Source: Lachnospiraceae bacterium UBA7012 (GTDB taxonomy: Bacteria; Bacillota; Clostridia; Lachnospirales; Lachnospiraceae). From it: 8,461 nucleotides of DNA. The notes beneath the pieces are model-generated. The model searched no databases. It was given only the letters and a program-made list of their open reading frames with translations, and had not been told where the DNA came from. Numbering within the stretch: the first letter of the stretch is position 1; each line of letters begins with the position of its first letter. A program made the position numbers and the translations under genes. Location of the stretch: the NCBI GenBank assembly GCA_002449595.1, contig DJXE01000044.1, positions 1 through 8,461 on the forward strand, given 5' to 3'. Positions 1 to 5,142 of this stretch are shown piece by piece.

Positions 1-877
1 TCAGGATCTGGTCGCCCCGGCTGGCCGCCGCGGAGAGCGGGATCAGAATGTTGGGCTTTTTCAGCGCGAGGAGCTCGCAGATCGCGTTGGCCCCGGCGCG
101 GGAGATGACGACGTCCGCCGCTGCGAACAGGTCCGGCAGCTCGTCTTCCACGAACTCAAACTGACGGTAGCCGGGAACCGTGAGGAGTAGGTTGTCCATC
201 TTTTCCTTGCCGCAGATATGGATGATCTGGAATTCCGCGAGCAGGCGGTCCAGGTTCTCGCGCACGGACTTGTTGACCGAGGCCGCGCCCTGGCTGCCGC
301 CGATGATCAGGAGGACCGGCTTGTCCGGCGAGAATCCGCAGATCTCCAGTCCCTTCTCACGGCTGCCGTGGAACAGCTCCTCGCGGATCGGCGTGCCGGT
401 CAGCACCGCCTTGCCGGAGGGCAGGTCGTTCATGGTCTCCGGGAAGTTGCAGCAGATCTTCTTCGCGGCGCGGAAGCACAGCTTGTTCGCGAGGCCCGGC
501 GTCATGTCGGACTCGTGGATGATGCTCGGGATGCGCAGCATCGCGCCGGCCTGCACGACGGGCACGCTCACGTAGCCGCCCTTGGAGAAGATGACGTCCG
601 GCTTGATCTTCCGGAGGATCCTGTGCGCCTCTCCGAGGCCGCGAATGACGCGGAACGGGTCGCTGAAATTCTTGGGATCAAAATAGCGGCGGAGCTTGCC
701 GGTCTCGATCTCGTAATACGGCAGGCCCTGATCGCGGATCAGCTGTTTCTCGATCCCGTTCTTTGATCCGATATAAAACACTTCATAGCCGTCCTTCACG
801 AGGTAGGGCAGCAGCGCCAGATGCGGCGTGACATGACCGGCGGTTCCCCCGCCGGTCAGAACGATTTTCTTGCTCAT
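1..877 (-). CDS. murG: MurG, lipid II synthase (undecaprenyl-PP-MurNAc-pentapeptide GlcNAc transferase), 3' end cut by window
   Basis: MurG transfers GlcNAc from UDP-GlcNAc to lipid I, giving lipid II, at the inner face of the cytoplasmic membrane; this is the last cytoplasmic step of peptidoglycan synthesis. The reading frame starts at ATG 877-875 and gives 292 residues before the window edge, where about 355-360 are usual. The N-terminal glycine-rich loop TGGGTAGHV (residues 8-16) is the lipid-acceptor side signature. Further on come SKGGYVSVP, a HESD motif (HEQN in E. coli), the linker loop IIGGSQGA, and the UDP-GlcNAc-binding region with SRAGANAICELL, followed by SRGDQIL at the edge. The start overlaps the stop of the TSCPD gene by one base (TAATG), with AGGA about 13 nt upstream, so translation is probably coupled. 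The visible neighbours are not mur or division genes, so this copy lies outside a classical dcw cluster. Family assignment is essentially certain. Confidence 0.97.
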   Translation of the reverse strand, partial: MSKKIVLTGGGTAGHVTPHLALLPYLVKDGYEVFYIGSKNGIEKQLIRDQGLPYYEIETGKLRRYFDPKNFSDPFRVIRGLGEAHRILRKIKPDVIFSKGGYVSVPVVQAGAMLRIPSIIHESDMTPGLANKLCFRAAKKICCNFPETMNDLPSGKAVLTGTPIREELFHGSREKGLEICGFSPDKPVLLIIGGSQGAASVNKSVRENLDRLLAEFQIIHICGKEKMDNLLLTVPGYRQFEFVEDELPDLFAAADVVISRAGANAICELLALKKPNILIPLSAAASRGDQIL

Positions 878-1119
878 TATGCGATTGCTTTCCTCAGTGC
901 TTTTGCGAGCTGGTCCGGGCAGGAGGTGGATTTGAAGCCGCAGCGCGTGCCTTCGACGCGCTCGATGACGTCTTCCGCCTTCATTCCGACGACGAGCTTG
1001 CTGATTCCCTGTGTGTTGCCGTGGCATCCGCCGTGGAAGCGCACGGACTGAATGATATGATTCTCATCGACCTCCAGGTCGATCTGAGAGGAGCAGGTCC
1101 CCTGTGTGTAGTAAGTCAT
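877..1119 (-). CDS. TSCPD-domain protein, TIGR03905 family (four-cysteine small protein)
   Basis: This is an 80-residue protein. The TSCPD domain is best known as the C-terminal module of B12-dependent ribonucleotide reductases, but the free-standing TIGR03905 proteins have no established function. Four cysteines are visible: C9 (in GTCSSQ), C32 (in HGGCHGNTQGI), C60 (in GTRCG) and C67 in the defining T65-S-C-P-D motif. This pattern suggests a metal-binding or redox-active small protein; that is inference. I chose ATG 1119-1117 because AAGGAA lies just upstream and family members begin close to the YxTxGTCS segment. The frame stays open to 1203, but that 28-residue extension runs through the predicted promoter and is unlikely to be translated. 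It is the first gene of a two-gene unit with murG, which starts on its stop codon. Confidence 0.9.
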   Translation of the reverse strand: MTYYTQGTCSSQIDLEVDENHIIQSVRFHGGCHGNTQGISKLVVGMKAEDVIERVEGTRCGFKSTSCPDQLAKALRKAIA

Positions 1120-1174
1120 GGTGAGTTCCTTTCTCTGTGATGCAAAAACAAATGATGCCGCTTCACGGGATACG

Positions 1175-1203
1175 ATAATAATGCCGTTTGCCGCGTAATT
1201 CAA
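1175..1203 (-). promoter_or_regulatory. Predicted sigma-A promoter for the TSCPD-murG unit
   Basis: On the minus strand the -35 TTGAAT (1203-1198) and -10 TATTAT (1180-1175) are separated by exactly 17 bp. Transcription would begin near 1168, leaving a leader of about 50 nt before the TSCPD start at 1119. It sits in the 108-nt gap after fprA, whose stop is at 1228. I see no convincing intrinsic terminator in that gap, so some read-through from fprA is possible. Confidence 0.65.
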
Positions 1204-1227
1204 GCCGCAGCATTCTGGCAGTGACAG

Positions 1228-2424
1228 TTACATCTGCGCGACAGCGGTCGTGAATGCGTCGAGCGCGTCCGCGTCCTTTTCGGTGAGAGCGCTCTTGATC
1301 GTCAGCACGTTGTCGAGAACCGTGACGTCCTTAAGCTTGCCCAGCTCCTCGGCAATCAGCTTGCCGGAGACGGGCGCCCAGGAGCCGTTCTGCGCGATCG
1401 CGAACTTCCTGTTCTTGACGGCCAGCGCCTGCATATCGGTGAGGAGCGCGTGCATCGGAGGATAGATCCCGTTGTTGTAAGTGGGGCAGAAGAGGACGAT
1501 CGTCCCGCAGCGCCAGATCTCAGCGATCAGCGAGGAGACGTGCGTCTTCGATACGTCGTAGACGAAGACGTTCTTGCCGCTCTTCTCGCGGATCTGCACG
1601 GCGGCAGCTTCCGCGGCGCTCGCGGTGTGGCCGTACAGAGAGGCGTAGATCAGGATGACGTCGTCGTGCTCGGGCGTGCAGGTGCTCCACTTCTGGTACT
1701 TGTCGATAAACCACGCGATGTTCTCGCGCCAGATGGGACCGTGCAGCGGCAGGATGCAGCGGATGTCGAGGCCGGCCGCCTTCTTCAGGACTGCCTGGAC
1801 CTGCGGGCCGTATTTGCCGACGATGTTGGCGTAGTATCTGCGCGCGTCCGCGAGATAGTGGGAGGCGAAGTCATAGTCATCCGCAAAGATGCTGCCCTCG
1901 AACGCCCCGAACGTGCCGAACGCGTCCGCTGAAAACAGCGCGCCCGTCGCGTCGTCATAAGCCATGAGGACTTCCGGCCAGTGCACCATCGGCGCCGCCA
2001 CGAAGTGGAACGTGTGGCTGCCGGAAGAGAGCGTGTCGCCTTCCTTGACGACGAGCTTGTTCGCGCCGTCCAGCCCCGGGAAGAACTGCCCGAGCAGCGT
2101 GAAGGTCTTCGCGCCGCCGACGAGCGTGACGTTCGGATAGAGCTTTACCACCTGGCTGATCAGGGCGCAGTGGTCGGGCTCCATGTGAAGGATCACGAGA
2201 TAGTCCGGTGCCTTGCCTTCCAGCGCGGCCTCGAGATTCTCAAAATACTGGTCCGCGACAGAGACGTCTGCGGTGTCGAACAGGACGGTCTTCTCGTCCT
2301 TGACGATATAGCTGTTGTATGTGACGCCGTCCGGCAGCGGGAACAGGTTCTCAAACAGCGCAAGTCTCCTGTCGCTTCCGCCGATCCAGAAGATATCCTT
2401 CGCGGCCTCGTGAATGTTGACCAT
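1228..2424 (-). CDS. fprA: Flavodiiron protein (FprA-type A flavoprotein; O2/NO reductase)
   Basis: This 398-residue protein has the usual length of a class A flavodiiron protein: a cytoplasmic enzyme that reduces O2 to water and/or NO to N2O with electrons from rubredoxin or a similar carrier, protecting anaerobes. The N-terminal metallo-beta-lactamase-like domain (about 1-250) carries the full di-iron ligand set: H80-x-E82-x-D84-H85, H148, D167 and H228. The C-terminal flavodoxin domain (about 254-398) shows the FMN phosphate loop YASLYGHTAS (260-269), CPTYNNGIYPP (313-323) and NGSWAP (346-351). No rubredoxin or flavin-reductase domain is fused, so a separate electron donor is needed. The start at 2424 is preceded by a perfect GGAGGT (2436-2431) with 6-nt spacing. 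The frame is open to 2592, but that extension covers the predicted promoter, so I rejected it. It is divergent from nudC. Whether O2 or NO is the main substrate cannot be read from sequence. Confidence 0.96.
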   Translation of the reverse strand: MVNIHEAAKDIFWIGGSDRRLALFENLFPLPDGVTYNSYIVKDEKTVLFDTADVSVADQYFENLEAALEGKAPDYLVILHMEPDHCALISQVVKLYPNVTLVGGAKTFTLLGQFFPGLDGANKLVVKEGDTLSSGSHTFHFVAAPMVHWPEVLMAYDDATGALFSADAFGTFGAFEGSIFADDYDFASHYLADARRYYANIVGKYGPQVQAVLKKAAGLDIRCILPLHGPIWRENIAWFIDKYQKWSTCTPEHDDVILIYASLYGHTASAAEAAAVQIREKSGKNVFVYDVSKTHVSSLIAEIWRCGTIVLFCPTYNNGIYPPMHALLTDMQALAVKNRKFAIAQNGSWAPVSGKLIAEELGKLKDVTVLDNVLTIKSALTEKDADALDAFTTAVAQM

Positions 2425-2443
2425 GATACGACCTCCGTATGAT

Positions 2444-2472
2444 TTGAATTTGTATATATCCTCGATTACAAT
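2444..2472 (+). promoter_or_regulatory. Predicted sigma-A promoter for the nudC-rsmI operon
   Basis: A near-consensus pair is visible on the plus strand: -35 TTGAAT (2444-2449), 17-bp spacer, -10 TACAAT (2467-2472). The expected start is near 2479, giving a leader of about 185 nt before the nudC ATG at 2666. The promoter lies beside the fprA start codon, inside the fprA leader, and points toward the fprA promoter at 2517-2551. I found no equally good plus-strand promoter closer to nudC, but a weaker one cannot be excluded. Confidence 0.6.
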
Positions 2473-2481
2473 AGAAATGCT

Positions 2482-2505
2482 GCCGACGAAGGACTCCTTC
2501 GCGGC
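2482..2505. promoter_or_regulatory. Strong hairpin/dyad in the overlap of the predicted fprA and nudC leaders
   Basis: The arms are GCCG (2482-2485), bulged A2486, CGAAGG (2487-2492), loop ACT, CCTTCG (2496-2501) and CGGC (2502-2505), giving 10 base pairs with one bulge. The dyad begins about 3 nt after the predicted nudC start (near 2479) and about 5 nt after the predicted fprA start (near 2510, opposite strand). Each transcript would therefore carry a 5'-terminal hairpin and the two would be antisense to each other. It could instead be a protein-binding operator. There is no T-run on either side, so it is not a terminator. Confidence 0.55.
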
Positions 2506-2516
2506 TGCCAACTCAC

Positions 2517-2551
2517 AGTATATCATACCCGCGCGCCTCGCGTGCGCACAA
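2517..2551 (-). promoter_or_regulatory. Predicted promoter for fprA
   Basis: On the minus strand the -35 TTGTGC (2551-2546) is followed after 18 bp by TATGAT (2527-2522). Overlapping it is a second -10 TATACT (2522-2517) with an extended TG (TGATATACT). Either gives a start near 2510-2515 and a leader of about 85-90 nt before the fprA ATG at 2424. The -35/-10 spacer contains copy 1 of the repeated GC-rich dyad (2528-2544), a position where a bound repressor would block polymerase. Confidence 0.5.
2528..2544. repeat. GC-rich dyad, copy 1 (possible operator inside the fprA promoter)
   Basis: The element reads CCCGCG, five bases (CGCCT), CGCGTG. It is a one-mismatch version of the perfect dyad at 2594-2610. 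Extending the comparison, 2530-2545 and 2596-2611 agree at 15 of 16 positions. The copies are 66 bp apart in the same orientation. It lies within the spacer of the predicted fprA promoter. A role as operator is inference. Confidence 0.45.
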
Positions 2552-2593
2552 CTGATCGGCCGGTTCGAAGCGGCATGATCAGGCGATGACATT

Positions 2594-2610
2594 CACGCGC
2601 ACCTCGCGTG
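2594..2610. repeat. GC-rich dyad, copy 2 (perfect inverted repeat CACGCG-N5-CGCGTG)
   Basis: This is a perfect 6-bp inverted repeat with a 5-bp centre (CACCT). It lies 56 bp upstream of the nudC start, inside the predicted nudC leader and upstream of the fprA -35. A lone half-site CACGCG recurs at 2645-2650. Spacing and repetition suggest a dimeric regulator acting on both divergent genes, but the GC-rich background makes chance occurrence possible. Confidence 0.45.
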
Positions 2611-2625
2611 CAAACAGTCTGGATT

Positions 2626-2650
2626 CGCGGCGAAAAATGTTTTTCACGCG
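2626..2650 (+). promoter_or_regulatory. AT-core dyad just upstream of the nudC ribosome binding site
   Basis: GAAAAA (2632-2637), two bases (TG), TTTTTC (2640-2645) form a perfect short dyad, flanked by CGCG on both sides (2626-2629 and 2647-2650) with slight offset. The SD sequence AGGAG of nudC begins only a few bases downstream (about 2654). It could be an operator or a weak RNA hairpin affecting nudC translation. The two-base centre forces the inner A/T pairs open in RNA. Confidence 0.3.
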
Positions 2651-2665
2651 GACAGGAGAAAGACC

Positions 2666-3541
2666 ATGATCCAGGATATCGCACCGGAAGTGTTCCGCAA
2701 CCAGTTTGTCCCCGGAGATCATCACCCGGACCCGCATGACGTCGTCTTCATTTTTGACGGGAGGACCGTGCTCTGCCGCGTCCTCGAGGACGGCGAGATC
2801 GTGTTTCCGCGCGTCGCGGATTTTGCGGGCGGGCTGCCGGAGACGCCGGTCTACCTGTTCGCGATCGAGGATCCCGCTGCGGAGGGAGGCCACCTGGAAT
2901 TCTACCTTCTCAGGGAAAAGGATTCCGCCCGCGCCCTCGGCGACGGCTGGCAGTTCGGGAATATTCGCCTCATGCGGACGATCCACCCGAAGGACCTGTG
3001 TTTCGCCGGGATGACGGGATTCCAGCTCTACTGCTGGTACAGGGACAACACCTTCTGCGGCCGCTGCGGCGCAAAGACCGTGTATTCGGACAAGGAGCGT
3101 GCCATCAAGTGCCCCTCCTGCGGCAACACGATCTACCCGAAGGTCCAGCCGGCCGTCATCATCGGCCTGACCGACGGGGACCGGATCCTGATGAGCCGCT
3201 ACGCCGGGCGGGAGCACAAGGGCAACGCGCTGCTCGCCGGCTTCTGCGAGATCGGCGAGACGGCCGAGGAGACCGTCGCGCGGGAAGTCATGGAAGAGGT
3301 CGGCCTCACGGTCACAAATATTCGTTATTACAAGAGCCAGCCCTGGGGGATCGAGTCGGACCTGCTCCTCGGCTACTACTGCGACGTCACGGGCGCGCGT
3401 GAGATCCGCCTCGACGAAAACGAACTCGCCGCCGCCCAGTGGGTGCAGCGGGACGACATCGGGCAGGAGGACAGCGGCGTTTCCCTCACGGCGGAGATGA
3501 TCATGCGTTTCAAGGAGCATCCGGAGGAGTTTGCGTCATGA
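2666..3541 (+). CDS. nudC: NAD+ diphosphatase / RNA deNADding Nudix hydrolase (NudC)
   Basis: This 291-residue Nudix enzyme of the NudC type hydrolyses NAD(H) to NMN(H) and AMP; family members also remove the NAD cap from RNA 5' ends. An N-terminal NudC-like domain (about 1-125) is followed by a zinc ribbon with C131, C134, C149 and C152. The Nudix box is complete: G192-x5-E198-x7-R206-E-V-M-E-E-V-G-L. The family signature SQPW follows at 224-227, but it continues GIES where E. coli NudC has the SQPWPFPxS form. ATG 2666 has AGGAG with 7-nt spacing. The stop TGA overlaps the next gene's ATG (ATGA, 3538-3541), and that gene's GGAGGAG lies within the nudC 3' end, so the two are coupled. It is divergent from fprA and probably leads the operon running to rsmI. 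Substrate preference (free NAD(H) versus capped RNA) is not decidable from sequence. Confidence 0.93.
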   Translation: MIQDIAPEVFRNQFVPGDHHPDPHDVVFIFDGRTVLCRVLEDGEIVFPRVADFAGGLPETPVYLFAIEDPAAEGGHLEFYLLREKDSARALGDGWQFGNIRLMRTIHPKDLCFAGMTGFQLYCWYRDNTFCGRCGAKTVYSDKERAIKCPSCGNTIYPKVQPAVIIGLTDGDRILMSRYAGREHKGNALLAGFCEIGETAEETVAREVMEEVGLTVTNIRYYKSQPWGIESDLLLGYYCDVTGAREIRLDENELAAAQWVQRDDIGQEDSGVSLTAEMIMRFKEHPEEFAS

Positions 3542-4137
3542 GCGGCAGGATCTTCTGCATTATGGGTAAGAGCTGCTCCGGCAAGGACACGCTCTACCGT
3601 CACCTGATGAGGGACGAGTCGCTCGCGCTGTCCCGCGTCATTTCTTACACGACCCGCCCCATCCGCGCGAATGAGGAGAACGGGAAGCAGTACTATTTCA
3701 CGGATGAAAAGCACTTCAAAGCCCTCATGGATGCCGGCAAAGTGATCGAGTCCCGCGCCTACGACACATGGTACGGGATCTGGTACTACTTCACCGCGGA
3801 CGACGGCCAGATCGACCTCGCGGAGCGCGACTATCTGCTGATCGGGACGCCGGAGTCCTTTGTCGCTCTGAAAAAGTATTTCGGCGAGGATCGCGTCATT
3901 CCGATCTATATTGAGCTGGATGACGGCGTGCGCCTGGAGCGCGCGCTGCGCCGGGAGAAGAAGCAGGAGACGCCGAAATATGAGGAGATGTGCCGGCGGT
4001 TTCTCACGGATGCGGAGGACTTTTCCGAGGAGAAGCTGCAGGCCGCGGGGATCGACGTGCGGTTTGAGAACCGGCAGGATGAGCTGGAGGAGACGCTGCG
4101 GCAGGTGAGGGAGTATATTCTGGCGAGGAAGGGATGA
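3538..4137 (+). CDS. Guanylate-kinase-like nucleoside monophosphate kinase (Gmk family)
   Basis: This 199-residue P-loop kinase resembles guanylate kinase, which phosphorylates GMP to GDP with ATP. The Walker A loop is G10-KSCS-G15-K16-D17-T18, differing from the common GxSGxGKG/ST form. The GMP-binding part is recognisable: SYTTRP (36-41), R43, the tyrosine pair Y52-Y53 after an NGK segment, and E71 before a YG motif (79-80). The usual YGT reads YGIWYY here. Basic residues R135-R139 and R153/R154 fit the lid. The start at 3538 has GGAGGAG (3523-3529) with 8-nt spacing and overlaps the nudC stop. The same frame is open upstream to 3439 but that part is antisense-free shadow of nudC. It lies directly before holB, the place occupied by the tmk region in Bacillus, so a nucleotide-kinase role fits. 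Whether it is the cell's only Gmk or a divergent paralogue is unknown, so I give no symbol. Confidence 0.82.
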   Translation: MSGRIFCIMGKSCSGKDTLYRHLMRDESLALSRVISYTTRPIRANEENGKQYYFTDEKHFKALMDAGKVIESRAYDTWYGIWYYFTADDGQIDLAERDYLLIGTPESFVALKKYFGEDRVIPIYIELDDGVRLERALRREKKQETPKYEEMCRRFLTDAEDFSEEKLQAAGIDVRFENRQDELEETLRQVREYILARKG

Positions 4138-5141
4138 GGACATTTGACGGGATTCCCGGACAACCGCATATGAAGGCATTTCTCGGCGCGGCGCTGCGGT
4201 CGCGCGACGTGCCGCACGCGATCCTTCTCACGGGGGAGGACACGGAGAGTTTCCTTGCGATCGCCCGCGCGTTCGGCGCGGCGCTCCTGTGCGAAGATCC
4301 GCAGGAGGGCGAGGACGGCGTGCCCTGCGCCTGTGGCGTGTGCGCTTCCTGCATGAAGATCGCCGCGGGAGACCATCCCGATTTCATTGAGGCACAGCAC
4401 GAAAAGCCGGGCAGCTTCGGCGTCGACGATGTCCGGCGCCTGCGGCAGGACGTGCGGATCAAGCCGTACAGCGGGGACTTCAAGATCTATCTGCTCCCGG
4501 ACGCCGAGAAGCTGACGGCGCAGGCGCAGAATGCCCTGCTCAAGACACTTGAAGAACCGCCGGACTACGCGGTGCTCATTCTTGCGGCGAAAGATGACGC
4601 AGGCTTTCTGCCGACGGTGCTCTCGCGATGTGTGCGCCTTCCGGGGCGGCCGATGCCGGAGGAAGAACTTAAAGAGTTCCTTATGAAATCCGGGGCGGCA
4701 GAAGCGGAGGCGGAACTGCTGGCCGGCCTGTCAGGCGGAAGCCCCGGGCGGGCGATGGCGATGGCGGCGGATGAAACCTTTTTCCCGTTTGTGAGGCAGT
4801 CGGTGCGTCTGTTTGACGGGCTTGCGAATACCGGGATTCGGGCGATTGCAGATTTTCTTAAAGAATCAGTCACTGAGGAGAGGCAGCAGTATTTTGTGGA
4901 GCTGCTGCGCATGTGGTGCCGCGACGCGCTCGCGGCGAAGCGGGCCGGGGCGGCGGCAAGCTTGATTTTCGGGGAAGAAATCCATAATATTAGTACGTCG
5001 GCGGCCTTGTCCTTTGGGGCGCTCGCAGCTGTCGACGAGGCAACACTGCTCGCGCTTCGGCGGCTGCGGGCAAAGGGGAACGCGGACCTCATTCTGGAGC
5101 TGATGCTGCTCCGGGTCAGGGAAGCCATGCGGGAAGGATAA
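4134..5141 (+). CDS. holB: DNA polymerase III clamp-loader subunit delta' (HolB)
   Basis: HolB is the delta' subunit of the clamp loader, which opens and loads the beta sliding clamp at replication forks. The protein has 335 residues, normal for the family. A zinc module is visible: C53, then C67-x2-C70-x2-C73, with an extra C65. The conserved HPDF follows at 81-84, and NALLKTLEEPP (133-143) matches the sensor region. S164-R165-C166 is the arginine-finger SRC motif used in trans by clamp loaders. The Walker A site is lost: after LLTG (31-34) comes EDTESF instead of a GKT/S loop, consistent with delta' being a non-hydrolysing subunit. The start ATG overlaps the kinase gene stop (ATGA, 4134-4137), with only a weak AGGA close by, so expression likely depends on coupling. 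It is followed by ricT after one base. Confidence 0.95.
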   Translation: MRTFDGIPGQPHMKAFLGAALRSRDVPHAILLTGEDTESFLAIARAFGAALLCEDPQEGEDGVPCACGVCASCMKIAAGDHPDFIEAQHEKPGSFGVDDVRRLRQDVRIKPYSGDFKIYLLPDAEKLTAQAQNALLKTLEEPPDYAVLILAAKDDAGFLPTVLSRCVRLPGRPMPEEELKEFLMKSGAAEAEAELLAGLSGGSPGRAMAMAADETFFPFVRQSVRLFDGLANTGIRAIADFLKESVTEERQQYFVELLRMWCRDALAAKRAGAAASLIFGEEIHNISTSAALSFGALAAVDEATLLALRRLRAKGNADLILELMLLRVREAMREG

Positions 5142-5142
5142 T

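Noticed and set aside
180..766. Plus-strand frames within the murG region
   Set aside because: The minus-strand frame gives continuous MurG motifs; the plus-strand frames have no family resemblance.
1120..1227. Possible intrinsic terminator after fprA
   Set aside because: Short complementary words such as ATGC/GCAT are present, but there is no stable stem followed by a T-run on the minus strand.
1450..2442. Two plus-strand open frames antisense to fprA (1450-1932 and 1981-2442)
   Set aside because: They have shadow composition (rich in R, V, D), no family resemblance and no ribosome binding sites, opposite a complete flavodiiron gene.
2425..2592. In-frame N-terminal extension of fprA to 454 residues, including an internal start within the -10 region
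   Set aside because: The GGAGGT with ideal spacing before 2424, the normal family length of about 400 residues, and the predicted promoter inside the extension all favour the shorter protein.
3439..3537. Upstream in-frame extension of the kinase gene
   Set aside because: It overlaps the nudC coding end in another frame, and the GGAGGAG at 3523-3529 clearly selects ATG 3538.
2579..4179. Long minus-strand frames opposite nudC and the kinase gene (2579-3520 and 3376-4179)
   Set aside because: They are antisense shadows in GC-rich DNA with no recognised motif and would conflict with two well-supported genes.
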